The notes under the pieces are model-generated. The model ran no database searches and was not told the DNA's origin. It saw only the letters and a program-made list of their open reading frames with translations. Below, in pieces: positions 25,495 through 34,618 of a DNA stretch of 64,000 bases (the stretch's first letter is position 1; each line of letters opens with the position of its first letter). This stretch comes from Rhodococcus maanshanensis NBRC 100610 (GTDB taxonomy: Bacteria > Actinomycetota > Actinomycetes > Mycobacteriales > Mycobacteriaceae): positions 1 to 64,000 of the forward strand of contig NZ_BCXA01000005.1 in the NCBI RefSeq assembly GCF_001894865.1. The letters run 5' to 3'. The position numbers and the translations under genes are program-made.

Positions 25495-26160
25495 ATGCCG
25501 ACAACCCCAACAGGCCACGACCGCCAGGGCACCGACACAGCGAGCAGAACCACCGCCCACACGGTCGGCGCGCTGTTCCTCTTCTCCACCGCAGCGTTCC
25601 TGGTCGGGGACGCCCTGATCCAGGAGTACTTCTCCACCGAGACCGGCAGCCTGGTCGCCGGCGTATTGCTCCAAACCGTCTGCGGCCTCGCCGTGGTCGG
25701 CATCGGCCTCGCACTGCGCCGAACCCTTGGCCGATACAGCAGGACCCTCGCCGATGCCTACCTGGTCACCCGGTGCCTCGAGTGCGCGGCGATCGGAGCG
25801 ATCGGCGTCTACCTGCTCGCCACGAAGTCGCAGTTCGAGCAGTACGAGTTGCTCATCTACCTCTTCTCCGGCATCGCCGGACTGATCCTGTCGTTCGTAC
25901 TGCTCCGGACCGGACTCGTCCCGTCCTGGCTCGCCTGGCTCGGCCTCGTCGGCTACGGCGTACTGCTCCTCGCCATCCCGGCGGGCCTGCTCGACATCGC
26001 CACGCTCGACTCCGGCCCCGGGATGCTGATGTACGTCCCCGGCGGCCTGTTCGAGCTGATCCTGCCGATCCTGCTCATCGCCAAGGGATTCCGCCCCTTC
26101 TCGGTGCGGGTGGCTGGACCGGGCCGCGAGCGCATGCCCGCCACCTCGGTGGACGCGTGA
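25495..26160 (+). CDS. DUF4386 membrane protein
   Basis: This is a 221-aa integral membrane protein of the DUF4386 family with about six hydrophobic segments (GALFLFSTAAFLVGDALI, VCGLAVVGIGLALRRTL, ECAAIGAIGVYLLA, LIYLFSGIAGLILSFVLL, WLAWLGLVGYGVLLLAI, LILPILLIAKGF). The ATG follows GAGGAAG. It is the likely target of the divergent TetR gene. Function is unknown. Confidence 0.82.
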   Translation: MPTTPTGHDRQGTDTASRTTAHTVGALFLFSTAAFLVGDALIQEYFSTETGSLVAGVLLQTVCGLAVVGIGLALRRTLGRYSRTLADAYLVTRCLECAAIGAIGVYLLATKSQFEQYELLIYLFSGIAGLILSFVLLRTGLVPSWLAWLGLVGYGVLLLAIPAGLLDIATLDSGPGMLMYVPGGLFELILPILLIAKGFRPFSVRVAGPGRERMPATSVDA

Positions 26161-26400
26161 GCGGCGTCCATATCACCGTCCCGCTCGAGGGCGCGGCGGC
26201 GGCGTAGGACCGGTCCTGGCGCCGCGCCTGCCTCGTCGCGGGGGTCGCGCTGCTGGCCATGGCCGCGCTCGCAGGCCTCGCCCTCCCCCTCGCCGTCGAT
26301 GGACTGGTGACCCCCGGCGATGCGACGCAGACCGCCCGCGACCTCGCGGACTCCGAGGGGAATGTTCCGACTCGGGATCGTGAGCCTGGTACCACTCATT
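26157..26400 (+). pseudogene. Decayed DUF4386 paralogue, N-terminal remnant
   Basis: A frame opening at GTG 26157 (overlapping the previous stop) hits TAG at 26205-26207. It then continues with ACLVAGVALLAMAALAGLAL and DGLVTPGDATQTARDLADSEG. The next expected DUF4386 segment, MFRLGIVSLVPL, is found one frame over, from about 26360. The rest of the gene is missing. One nonsense and one frameshift mutation are therefore visible. The spacer 26400-26504 carries nothing else that I recognise. Confidence 0.6.
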
Positions 26401-26504
26401 TCACCCAGATCGGACGAGGCCGACCGTGGGGCGAGGCACACAGGATGGTCGATGCATCCGCCCGTGTGGGCCCGGAATATCGGCAGTGAACAAGGAGAAT
26501 GGTC

Positions 26505-27335
26505 ATGGCAGAGTACGTGGCACCGAAGCACGAGGCTCCACCGCCGGCAATCACTGGCCGTCGCCTCTCCTACCTGACCTTCGCCGTGATCGTCATCGCA
26601 TACCTCGTGATCATCAAGGTCAGCGGGATGCTGATCGGCGGCTGGGCCGACGAGGACGACACCCTGACCACCCGGGGGGTGGTCTTCACCATGCTGATCC
26701 CGCTCGGGCTCTCCGTGATCTTCACCTACGGTGTCATCGCCGCGCTCGGGTGGTGGCGGCCGGTGATGAAGGACGACCGCCCGGTCAACAGATGGGTCTG
26801 GGTCGTGCCGGCGATCCTCCTCGGCGCGATCCTGCTGGGAATCAATTACAGCGCGCTGTCGGAAAAGGGCTGGCTGTTCATCGTGTGCCTTCTCATCGCC
26901 ACGCAGTTCGTCGGCTGGGGTGAAGAGGGCATGTTCCGCGGCATCGGTGTCACGGTGCTGCGCCAACACGGTCTCCGCGAGGGCCAGGTCGCATTGTGGT
27001 CCAGCGTCATCTTCGGCGTGGTGCATCTGTCGAACGCGTTCACCGGCGGCGGTTCAGGCGCAATCGCCCAGGCTGCCATTGTCAGCGTCGCGGGATACTT
27101 CTTCTACCTCACCCGCCGTGTCTCGGGCAGCAACGCACTCAACTCCGTCATGCACGGACTCTTCGACTTCTCGCTGCTCACCGGGGCCGTCATCCTTCTG
27201 GATCAGCAGGCGTACGTGGGTACTTTCGCGCCGCTGCTGGCCTACCCGATCCTCGCGATCATTCTTCTCGTCAAGCGGCGGAGCATCGAACCGGCCGACC
27301 GCGCAGGCGACAGCACGATAGCGTCCCTCGCCTAG
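26505..27335 (+). CDS. CPBP-family intramembrane metalloprotease
   Basis: This 276-aa protein has about eight membrane segments and the CPBP/Abi motifs: the Glu-Glu pair with arginine in GWGEEGMFRGIG (about residue 140), FGVVHLSNAF, and SVMHGLFDF (third motif, His). It should cleave a transmembrane substrate or prenylated peptide inside the membrane. ATG 26505 is 7 nt after AAGGAG; ATG 26499 is too close to it. A strong hairpin terminator follows. Confidence 0.85.
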   Translation: MAEYVAPKHEAPPPAITGRRLSYLTFAVIVIAYLVIIKVSGMLIGGWADEDDTLTTRGVVFTMLIPLGLSVIFTYGVIAALGWWRPVMKDDRPVNRWVWVVPAILLGAILLGINYSALSEKGWLFIVCLLIATQFVGWGEEGMFRGIGVTVLRQHGLREGQVALWSSVIFGVVHLSNAFTGGGSGAIAQAAIVSVAGYFFYLTRRVSGSNALNSVMHGLFDFSLLTGAVILLDQQAYVGTFAPLLAYPILAIILLVKRRSIEPADRAGDSTIASLA

Positions 27336-27407
27336 CTGACCCAGGGCCGGCCTCGAGGTGGGATGTGACATCACCGCACGTCAACAGCTGGCGCTCCCAG
27401 AACTTGC

Positions 27408-27442
27408 AGAAGGCCCGGCCCCCATCGGGGACCGGGCCTTCT
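27408..27442. terminator. Bidirectional hairpin terminator
   Basis: AGAAGGCCCGG (27408-27418) pairs with CCGGGCCTTCT (27432-27442), with an inner CCCC/GGGG stem. It separates the converging CPBP and DUF4822 genes. Confidence 0.8.
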
Positions 27443-27453
27443 GTGTGTTCGGG

Positions 27454-28050
27454 TCAGTGGCTGTTGCCGTTGTTGAAGTGGTAGTCGGCGCTGCCGTTGC
27501 CGCCCTGGTTGCCGTTCGCGCCGGGGCCACGGCCGTCGGTACCGGGCTCGACGTGGTTGGTCTTGGTGTGCACGATGTCGTAGTAGACGCTCGTGTCGGC
27601 TGCGTTCGGGAAGATGCGGTAAGTGAAGACGTTCTTGTCGAGCTGGGTGATCGGGACGACACGCTGGAAGAGAACCTGGCCGGCGTCGTTCTTCGCGTTG
27701 ATCCAGCGCTCGGAGCCGTCGGGGGTGACGGTCCAGTCGCCGTGCAGCTTGGGGCTGTCGTCGAGGTTGTACATCGTGTACGTGCCGTCTGCCTTGAAGT
27801 AGGCCCAGCCCACGAAGTTCGAGACGGCCGGGTTGTCGAGGGCGACGCGGTTGCCGTCCTGGTCGATCGCGCTGGTGGTCTTCCACGGGGTCGAGGCGAG
27901 CACGTCCGAGGGGGTCTGCGCGACGTGGGACGAGCCGAAGTACGCCGGCGCGGCGGCAGCGGCGGCGGTCGGGGCGATCGCGAGTGCGGCGAGCACGGCG
28001 GCCGAGGCGGCGAAAGCGGTACGGCGGGAGATCAGCGAGATGATGTTCAT
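27454..28050 (-). CDS. Secreted DUF4822 protein
   Basis: The 198-aa protein starts with a signal peptide (RRTAFAASAAVLAALAIAP, alanine-rich cleavage zone near residue 36). It continues with the DUF4822 domain, recognised by STPWKTTSAIDQDGN, VGWAYFKADGTYTMYNLDD, PKLHGDWTV and FTYRIFPNAADTSVYYDIVH. A glycine/asparagine-rich tail ends the protein. It is extracellular or wall-associated and of unknown function. Confidence 0.78.
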   Translation of the reverse strand: MNIISLISRRTAFAASAAVLAALAIAPTAAAAAAPAYFGSSHVAQTPSDVLASTPWKTTSAIDQDGNRVALDNPAVSNFVGWAYFKADGTYTMYNLDDSPKLHGDWTVTPDGSERWINAKNDAGQVLFQRVVPITQLDKNVFTYRIFPNAADTSVYYDIVHTKTNHVEPGTDGRGPGANGNQGGNGSADYHFNNGNSH

Positions 28051-28156
28051 GTCCCCCACGCTACGAATCAGGCCCAGGGGGCCACATCATCCGATTGGCT
28101 ATTTGCTCGGGCACCGAACAGATGATCCGGAGCAGGACACTTGGACGCGAAGCGAG

Positions 28157-28319
28157 CTACGCAGACAGCGACACGGGCACCAGCCCTCGTTCGAAATCGT
28201 CGCGCATGGTTCGCCACAATCGCTTGGCGACTTGCCAGATCTCTACCGCCCAGATCCGGTCCGGCCATGCCTTGGACCAGGTGATCAGCTGGGCAGTCGG
28301 AAGCAGTTCCGACGCCTCA
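28157..28319 (-). pseudogene. Probable IS110-family transposase remnant
   Basis: Without a start codon, the minus strand reads LITWSKAWPDRIWAVEIWQV and then AKRLWRTMRDDFERGLVPV to a TAG (complement of 28157-28159). The W…WPDR-WAVE stretch followed by a helix and G-L-V-P-V resembles the DEDD domain entry of IS110 transposases. No ends or second half are seen, so this is only a fragment, and the family call is tentative. Confidence 0.35.
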
Positions 28320-29336
28320 CACGATGAGCACCGCGGCGCCGGTTACCCGCCCCTCCTTCAGGTCCGACAGCGCCCGGTCGGCCTCGTCGAGCGAGTACCC
28401 CATCGCGTTGACCAACAGCCGGTGCGTCCCCGCGAACTCCAGGAACTCGCGGGCGTCCGCGCGGGTGTTGGCCGTGACCGATCGCAGCGTGCGCTCCTGG
28501 AACAGGTGCCGCTGATAGTTCAAAGGCGGGATGTCGGAGAGGTGGATGCCCGCGACAGCCAGCGTGCCGCCCCGATCGAGGGCGGCCAGCGCGGTCGGGA
28601 CCAGCTCGCCGACCGGGGCGAACAGGATCGCCGAGTCCAGCGGCACCGGCGGCGGGTCCGCGGCGCCGGATGCCGAGGAGGCGCCGAGCTCCAGCGCCAG
28701 CTCCCTGGCCCGCTCCCCCCTCGTCATGACGTGGACCTCGGCGCCCCGCGCCAACGCGACCTGCGCCGCCAGGTGGGCGCTGCCACCGAAGCCGTAGATG
28801 CCGAGGCGCCCGCCCTCCGGAACCTCCGCGCACATCAACGCCCGGTAGCCGATGATCCCGGCGCACAGCAGCGGCGCCAGCTCCTCGTCCAGATAACCGT
28901 CGGGCAGCCGGTGTGCGAATGCCGAGGGCACGGTGGCGAACTCCGCGTACCCACCGTCGACGTCCCATCCCGTGTATCGCGAGTGCGGACAGAGATTCTC
29001 CCGACCGCGGCGGCAGTGTCGGCACTCGCCGCAGGTCTGCCGGAGCCATCCGATCCCGACCCGGTCGCCGAGACCGAAGTCCGAGCCGGCCTCGTCGCCC
29101 CACCCGACCACCTCGCCCACCACCTCGTGGCCGGGCACCACGTGGCCGCGGTGCACGGGCAGATCGCCCTCGGCCACGTGCAGATCGGTGCGGCAGACCC
29201 CGCACACGCGGACCCGCACCAGCAGCTCCGAGGGGCCCGGTTCCGGCACCGGCAGCTCCGCGAGCTCGACCGGCTCGCCGCGCATCGGCCCTGGTTCGCG
29301 GACCCGCCATCCCGACATGACATCCGGAATGCCCAT
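28317..29336 (-). CDS. Zinc-dependent alcohol dehydrogenase (AdhA-like)
   Basis: This 339-aa medium-chain dehydrogenase has a catalytic zinc site with C and H ([28 protein letters not shown]). The structural zinc loop has four cysteines ([15 protein letters not shown]). The Rossmann region is [21 protein letters not shown] standard glycine pattern (GxGGxG) is altered to GFGGSA, as in the mycobacterial AdhA-like group. It oxidises alcohols or reduces aldehydes. ATG 29336 has GGAG 9 nt upstream. Confidence 0.87.
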   Translation of the reverse strand: MGIPDVMSGWRVREPGPMRGEPVELAELPVPEPGPSELLVRVRVCGVCRTDLHVAEGDLPVHRGHVVPGHEVVGEVVGWGDEAGSDFGLGDRVGIGWLRQTCGECRHCRRGRENLCPHSRYTGWDVDGGYAEFATVPSAFAHRLPDGYLDEELAPLLCAGIIGYRALMCAEVPEGGRLGIYGFGGSAHLAAQVALARGAEVHVMTRGERARELALELGASSASGAADPPPVPLDSAILFAPVGELVPTALAALDRGGTLAVAGIHLSDIPPLNYQRHLFQERTLRSVTANTRADAREFLEFAGTHRLLVNAMGYSLDEADRALSDLKEGRVTGAAVLIV

Positions 29337-29440
29337 GGGTCCACTCTCCGCGTTTCGACGGCCGGGCACCAGGGGCAGCCCCGCGCAGGCCATCGGTAGA
29401 GTCGTGGCGCATCCGACCCCCCGATCCGAGAGAGTCATAC

Positions 29441-31552
29441 ATGACGCGCTGGGCCAAATTCGTCGTCTCCCGGAAATGGTGGGTCCTGATTCTGACGGTG
29501 CTCGCCGTCGTGATCAGCGGACTCTGGGGACTCGGGGTCTTCAGCAAGCTCAGCCAGGGCGGCTATATCGACCCGAACAGCGAAGCGGCACAGGTCAGCT
29601 CGCTGGTCAACGAGAAGTTCGGCCCACAGTCACCGGACATCGTCGCGATCTACACCGCACCGGAGGGCAAGACCCTCGCGGACATCGGCCCCGAGGTCGA
29701 ACAGAACCTGGCGGCGTTCCGGGGGCAGGTGCCCACCCTCGCCACCGCCTCGTACTGGTCCGTCGACCCGAACACCGCGAAGCTGATGACCTCGAACGAC
29801 GGCACCAAGGCCCTCGCGACGATCTCGATCGACTGGGACGCGGGCGCGCATTTCACCGAGCTGGACAAGATGACCGCGGCGCTCACCCCACCCGGCATCG
29901 ACACCGAGTTCGCGGGCGGCACCGTCGTCGGGTACTCCTTCAACGTCCACTTGCAGCAGGACCTGGTGCGCGCGGAGGCCATCGCGCTGCCCATCACCCT
30001 GCTGCTCCTGGTGGTCGTCTTCGGCACCGTCACGGCCGCGGCCGTCCCGGTGTTCGTCGGAATGCTGGCGGTGCTCAGCGCGCTGGCGATCCTGCGACTG
30101 CTCACCACCGTCACCGAGGTCAGTTCGTTCTCGATCAACGTCGCCTCCCTGCTCGGGCTCGGCCTTGCCATCGACTACGGCCTGTTCATCGTCAGCCGCT
30201 TCCGGGAAGAGCTGGCCTCTGGCACCGAACCCGGCGCCGCCGTGCGCCGCACGGTCGACACGGCCGGACGCACCGTGATGTTCTCCGGGCTGCTCTTGGT
30301 CTGCGCCTTCGCAGGCATGCTGGTGTTCCCGCAGGCGGTCATCCGTTCGCTCGGTTTCGGGGCGATCGCCGCCGTGACCGGGGCTGCGGTGCTCTCCCTC
30401 ACCGCGGTGCCCGCGCTGCTCGCGGTCCTCGGCCACCGGATCAACTCGCTCGCCTGGCGGCGCGGAACCGTCGAACGCGGCGAGGAGCGGGCCCGCAAGT
30501 TCTGGGGCGGTGTGGTCACCAAGGTGATGCGCAGGCCTGCCACGGTGGCGGTGACCATCACCGCGGGCCTGCTGCTGCTGGCCGCGCCGTTGTTCGGCGC
30601 GAGTCTCGGCGAGGTCACCTACACCGCACTGCCGCCGAACGACCCGGCCCGCACCGCGGCGGACACGCTGTCCACCGAGTTCCCCGCCACCGGTGAGGCC
30701 GCGACGGTGATGGTGCGGGGCGAGAACGGGGCGCCCCCCACCACCGCCCAGCTCAGCGAGGTCGGTGCGCAGGTGCGGGCCGTCGACGGTGTCGCCGCGG
30801 CGCGGATGGTCGCGGCGTCGGACGATTTCGCGATCCTGTCCGCGACCTACGCCGAGGGGGCAACCCCCGGCCAGGTGGTCCGCGATGTGCGGGCCATCCC
30901 GGCCCCGGCTGGCGTCGACGTGCTGGTCGGCGGCGGCGCCGCCCTCGTAGACGACGGCAACGACGCGGTCACCGCGAAGCTGCCCCTGATGCTCGCGATC
31001 ATGGTCGGCTCGACCCTCGTGCTGCTGTTCCTCGCGTTCGGGTCGGTGGTCCTGCCGATCAAGGCGGTGGCGATGGCCGGGCTGAGCATGGCCGCCACGT
31101 TCGGCGTGCTGACCTGGATCTTCCAGGACGGCAACGGCGCCGACCTGCTCGATGTGACCCCGGCCCCGCTGGAGGCGACCTTCGTGGTCCTGATCCTCGC
31201 GGTCGTGTTCGGCCTGTCCACCGACTACGAGGTGTTCCTCATGTCGAGGATGGTCGAGGCGAGGGCGAACGGGGCGAGCACCGAGGAGGCAGTGCGGTTC
31301 GGCGCCGAGCGGACCGGCCGGATCGTGACCACGGCCGCGGCGCTGCTGATCATCGTGACCGGTGCCTTCACCATCTCCGGGCTGTCGATCATGCGGTTTC
31401 TCGGCGTCGGCATGATCCTGGCGCTGATCATCGACGCCACCGTGGTCCGGATGCTGCTCGTCCCGTCGCTGGTCAAGCTGATGGGCGAGGCGAACTGGTG
31501 GGCGCCCGCGTGGATGCGCAAGGTGCACGAGAAGGTCGGCATCGGGCACTGA
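29441..31552 (+). CDS. MMPL-family (RND) membrane exporter
   Basis: The 703-aa protein has twelve expected membrane helices in two MMPL halves, each with a large external loop after the first helix. Typical motifs are [20 protein letters not shown] (first half) and [20 protein letters not shown] (second half); the Asp-Tyr pairs are the proton-relay residues. Relatives export lipids, siderophores or dyes. The protein is shorter than the mycolate-flippase MmpL3 and lacks its C-terminal tail, so a general lipid/drug exporter is more likely. Confidence 0.88.
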   Translation: MTRWAKFVVSRKWWVLILTVLAVVISGLWGLGVFSKLSQGGYIDPNSEAAQVSSLVNEKFGPQSPDIVAIYTAPEGKTLADIGPEVEQNLAAFRGQVPTLATASYWSVDPNTAKLMTSNDGTKALATISIDWDAGAHFTELDKMTAALTPPGIDTEFAGGTVVGYSFNVHLQQDLVRAEAIALPITLLLLVVVFGTVTAAAVPVFVGMLAVLSALAILRLLTTVTEVSSFSINVASLLGLGLAIDYGLFIVSRFREELASGTEPGAAVRRTVDTAGRTVMFSGLLLVCAFAGMLVFPQAVIRSLGFGAIAAVTGAAVLSLTAVPALLAVLGHRINSLAWRRGTVERGEERARKFWGGVVTKVMRRPATVAVTITAGLLLLAAPLFGASLGEVTYTALPPNDPARTAADTLSTEFPATGEAATVMVRGENGAPPTTAQLSEVGAQVRAVDGVAAARMVAASDDFAILSATYAEGATPGQVVRDVRAIPAPAGVDVLVGGGAALVDDGNDAVTAKLPLMLAIMVGSTLVLLFLAFGSVVLPIKAVAMAGLSMAATFGVLTWIFQDGNGADLLDVTPAPLEATFVVLILAVVFGLSTDYEVFLMSRMVEARANGASTEEAVRFGAERTGRIVTTAAALLIIVTGAFTISGLSIMRFLGVGMILALIIDATVVRMLLVPSLVKLMGEANWWAPAWMRKVHEKVGIGH

Positions 31553-31589
31553 GGTCTCCGACCTCCCCGCGGTCTCCGTGTAGAACGGC

Positions 31590-31627
31590 GCGGATCGTCA
31601 GCTCGCGCAGTCGAGCTGACGATCCGC
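31590..31627. terminator. 16-bp hairpin terminator after mmpL
   Basis: GCGGATCGTCAGCTCG (31590-31605) pairs exactly with CGAGCTGACGATCCGC (31612-31627) around a 6-nt loop. Confidence 0.75.
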
Positions 31628-31815
31628 ATCATGGCCAGCAGCGGCAGGCTGGTGACCAGTTCCTCGCCGAACAGCTGCGGGATCGTCTTGAGGAGGAACA
31701 GCACCCGCTCATTCCCTCGATCGGGAGCAGCAGCAGTGCGAACGCGAGGACGCAGGCAGCAACTACCGTCCACCACTGCGCGCCGGTGAGGCGAACGGGT
31801 ACGCCGTTGTGGTAC
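31612..31815 (-). pseudogene. Frameshifted CPBP-protease remnant
   Basis: The minus strand encodes VPVRLTGAQWWTVVAACVLA followed by FALLLLPIEG in one frame. The next frame gives VLFLLKTIPQLFGEELVTSL and PLLAMM. The GEEL-containing segment is the first CPBP motif. Intervening and downstream parts are missing. It looks like an internally deleted gene; the rest of 31628-31913 holds nothing else recognisable. Confidence 0.45.
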
Positions 31816-31913
31816 GGAAATCATCAGCGGGCGGCGACGCACTGTCCACGGGGCGGGCGGCAGCGTGCTTGTGTGCTGAACCCCCGACTGTCGCCCGGAA
31901 ATGCCGAACCCCG

Positions 31914-32255
31914 TCAGCTGGCGGGATCGTAGTGAAATGCGCGTACCTCCTGCGCGCACCGGCAGGCGGTCGCGAGCTTGGCAGCCCATTCCAGCGCCGC
32001 CTCGCGGGAGGGCAACTCCAGTACCGCGTAGCCGCCTTCTAGCTGCGCCGTCTGCGGGTACGTGCCCTCGGTCACGGTGCCGTCCCCATCGACCAGGACA
32101 GGCGGAACGCTCTCGTCGATTCCGCCGCCGAACACCCAGACGCCTGCGTCCTTCGCCTCCTCGACCACCGCGTGCGAGGCGTCCGATGCCGCCTGCAGAT
32201 CCTCGTCGGAAAGGACCATGGCGCCGCTGGGGAACGAGATCAGGTACTTCGTCAT
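31914..32255 (-). CDS. YCII-related domain protein
   Basis: This 113-aa protein opens with KYLISFPSGAMVLSDEDL and has a ferredoxin-like alpha/beta fold of the YCII/DGPF type (VWVFGGGIDESV, AVLELPSREAALEWAAKLA). Such proteins often accompany ECF sigma factors or act as small dehydratase-like enzymes; no function can be given here. It is divergent from the acrA1-like gene. Confidence 0.8.
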   Translation of the reverse strand: MTKYLISFPSGAMVLSDEDLQAASDASHAVVEEAKDAGVWVFGGGIDESVPPVLVDGDGTVTEGTYPQTAQLEGGYAVLELPSREAALEWAAKLATACRCAQEVRAFHYDPAS

Positions 32256-32355
32256 CGCGTCGACTCCTTCTTCCCGTTTCACCGATGGGACCCATCCTCG
32301 CCGACACGGGCGCGCCACGCACGAGACTCGCTCCCGTCCCGGCCTTCCAGATGTT

Positions 32356-32371
32356 CTTACTTCAGAGTAAG
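32356..32371. promoter_or_regulatory. 16-bp palindrome before the AcrA1-like gene
   Basis: CTTACT-TCAG-AGTAAG is a perfect inverted repeat 35 bp before the start codon, typical in size of a TetR-family operator. It resembles, but is not identical to, the twin TetR sites at 25431-25467. Confidence 0.55.
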
Positions 32372-32405
32372 TTAACTGTCGTAGCCCCACGTAGGAGGAA
32401 AGCTG

Positions 32406-34397
32406 ATGTCGACCTACATCGTGACCGGCGGGACCGGGTTCCTCGGCCGCAACGTGCTCGCACTGCTGCTGCGCCGCGACCCCGACGCCCAGGTGCACGT
32501 GCTGGTGCGACCGGCCTCGGCGGCCCGGCTCCGACGGCTGGCCGCCGGCTGGGAGGGCGGCGACCGGGTGCACCCGCTGCTCGGCGACCTCACCGAACCC
32601 GGACTCGGCCTCGACGCCGCCCCGCCCGGCGCCGACCATCTCCTGCACCTCGGCGCGATCTACGACATGACCGCGGGCGACGAGCAGGCGAGCACCAACG
32701 TCGAGGGCACCAGGTCGGTCATCGAGCTCGCCAAGCGGACCGGTGCCACCCTGCACCACGTCTCCTCGATCGCGGTCGCGGGCGACCACAAGGGCACCTT
32801 CACCGAGGACGACTTCGATCTCGGACAGGGCTTCCCCACCGCCTATCACCGGACCAAGTTCGAGGCCGAGAAGCTCGTCCGCGAGACCGCGGGACTGACC
32901 TGGCGCGTGTACCGCCCCGCCGCGGTCGTCGGGGATTCGACCACCGGCGAGATGGACAAGATCGACGGCCCGTACTACCTGTTCCCGGCCATCGCCGGGC
33001 TCGCCAAGCTGCCCTCCCGACTCCCGGTGGCCGTGCCAAGCCTCGGCGCCACCAACCTGGTCCCCGTCGACTTCGTGGCCAAGGCCATCGTCGCGCTGAT
33101 GCTGATGCCCGGCCGGGACGGCGAGGTGTTCCACCTGGTCAATCCCGAACCACAGCCGATCCGCGAGGTGTACGCGGCCCTTGCCAAGGCCTCGGGCGCC
33201 CCGCACCCGGTGGCCGACCTGCCCGGCGTCGTCGCCGCCCCGGTGATGCGACCGCCGTTGCGCAGCGTCGAGGCGGCCAGGAACGTGGTGCTGGGCCGGC
33301 TCGGCATCCCGCCGGTCATCCTCGACCACCTCACCTTGCCGACCACCTTCGACGCAGGCAAGACCGAGGAGGCGCTGCGCGGTACCGGGATCACCGTGCC
33401 GCCCTTCGGTTCCTACGCAGGCGTTCTCTGGTCCTACTGGGCACGCAACCTCGACCCGGCCCGCAACCGCCGGTCCGGTCCCCTTGCCGGCCGGCACGTG
33501 ATGATCACCGGCGGGTCCTCGGGGATCGGACGCGCCTCGGCCCGCGCCGTCGCCGCCAAGGGCGCGACCGTGCTGCTGCTGGCCCGCGGCGCGGATGAGC
33601 TCGAGGCCACCGTCGCCGAGATCAGGGCCGATGGCGGCGCCGCGTTCGGATATCCCTGCGACATCACCGACGGGGAATCGGTCGAGCAGACCGTCAAGTC
33701 CATCCTCGACGAGCACGACCACGTCGACATGCTGGTCAACAACGCCGGCCGATCGATCCGCCGCAGCGTGTTCGCCTCAACCGACCGGCTGCACGACTAC
33801 GAACGCACCATGGCCGTCAACTACTTCGGCGCGGTGCGCCTGGTCCTCGCGCTGCTCCCCCAGATGCGCGAGCGCGGCTTCGGGCATGTCGTGAACATCT
33901 CCAGCGCCGCCGTGCAGAGCCACACGCCCCGGTTCTCCGCCTACGTCGCCAGCAAGGCGGCCCTCGACGGATTCACCGACACCATTGCCTCCGAGACACT
34001 CTCGGCAGGCATCACCTTCACCACCATCCACATGCCGCTCGTCGAGACCCCAATGATCACGCCGTCGGGCAAGGCGAACATCGGCAAGGTGATCAGCCCG
34101 GAGAAGGCCGCCGCGATGGTGGTTCGCGGGCTGGTCGAGCGCCCCAAGCGGATCGACGACCCGCTCGGCACGCTCGGCGAGTACGGGCAGCTGTTCGCGC
34201 CCGGCGTCAAGGACCGGGTGCTGCACCGGATGTACCGGGCGTTCCCGGACTCCCCCGCAGCCAAGGGCGTGACCGAGAACGGCGGCGCCGTCACCGCCGC
34301 ACCGCCCGCGGCGGCACCCGCGGCGAAGCCGAAGCACTCCACCGTCTCGAAGGTGGGACGACGAATCGCCCGCGTGGTGCCCGGCACCCACTGGTGA
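32406..34397 (+). CDS. AcrA1-like bifunctional fatty acyl-CoA reductase
   Basis: The 663-aa protein fuses two NAD(P)H domains. Residues about 1-360 form an extended SDR/male-sterility-type acyl reductase (TGGTGFLGRNVLALLL, YHRTKFEAEKLV active YxxxK). Residues about 365-600 form a classical SDR (ITGGSSGIGRASARAVA, NNAGRSIRRSV, and YVASKAAL catalytic YxxxK). This layout is that of mycobacterial AcrA1/FcrA, which reduces acyl-CoA to aldehyde or alcohol for wax-ester synthesis. The ribosome site AGGAGG is strong. An alanine/proline linker and a basic tail end the protein. Confidence 0.87.
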   Translation: MSTYIVTGGTGFLGRNVLALLLRRDPDAQVHVLVRPASAARLRRLAAGWEGGDRVHPLLGDLTEPGLGLDAAPPGADHLLHLGAIYDMTAGDEQASTNVEGTRSVIELAKRTGATLHHVSSIAVAGDHKGTFTEDDFDLGQGFPTAYHRTKFEAEKLVRETAGLTWRVYRPAAVVGDSTTGEMDKIDGPYYLFPAIAGLAKLPSRLPVAVPSLGATNLVPVDFVAKAIVALMLMPGRDGEVFHLVNPEPQPIREVYAALAKASGAPHPVADLPGVVAAPVMRPPLRSVEAARNVVLGRLGIPPVILDHLTLPTTFDAGKTEEALRGTGITVPPFGSYAGVLWSYWARNLDPARNRRSGPLAGRHVMITGGSSGIGRASARAVAAKGATVLLLARGADELEATVAEIRADGGAAFGYPCDITDGESVEQTVKSILDEHDHVDMLVNNAGRSIRRSVFASTDRLHDYERTMAVNYFGAVRLVLALLPQMRERGFGHVVNISSAAVQSHTPRFSAYVASKAALDGFTDTIASETLSAGITFTTIHMPLVETPMITPSGKANIGKVISPEKAAAMVVRGLVERPKRIDDPLGTLGEYGQLFAPGVKDRVLHRMYRAFPDSPAAKGVTENGGAVTAAPPAAAPAAKPKHSTVSKVGRRIARVVPGTHW

Positions 34398-34412
34398 CGC
34401 ATGGCGGTCGGG

Positions 34413-34589
34413 CTAGCGCGGACGGATCAGCGCCTGCGCCACGATGACCCGGTCACCGTCGAAGGTGACGGCGGGTGATCCGTGCAGGTCGTATCCCGCG
34501 TCGAGGGCGGCGCTGACCCGGAGGCAGAACTCGGCGTCGTCGGGTCCGGTGAGGACGCGGTATCGCGGCAGGTCACTGTTCTCGGACAT
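34413..34589 (-). CDS. DUF1737 protein
   Basis: This 58-aa protein is of the DUF1737 type (YRVLTGPDDAEFCLRVSAAL, DAGYDLHGSPAVTFDGDRV, VIVAQALI). Its function is unknown. The ATG at 34589 is used; a longer reading frame upstream is not supported. Confidence 0.75.
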   Translation of the reverse strand: MSENSDLPRYRVLTGPDDAEFCLRVSAALDAGYDLHGSPAVTFDGDRVIVAQALIRPR

Positions 34590-34618
34590 GCACCCCAGTG
34601 TCCCAGGGACCGCACCGA

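Noticed and set aside
28068-28268. 66-codon minus-strand ORF beside the DUF4822 gene
   Set aside because: It has no ribosome site and overlaps, out of frame, the segment that resembles an IS110 fragment.
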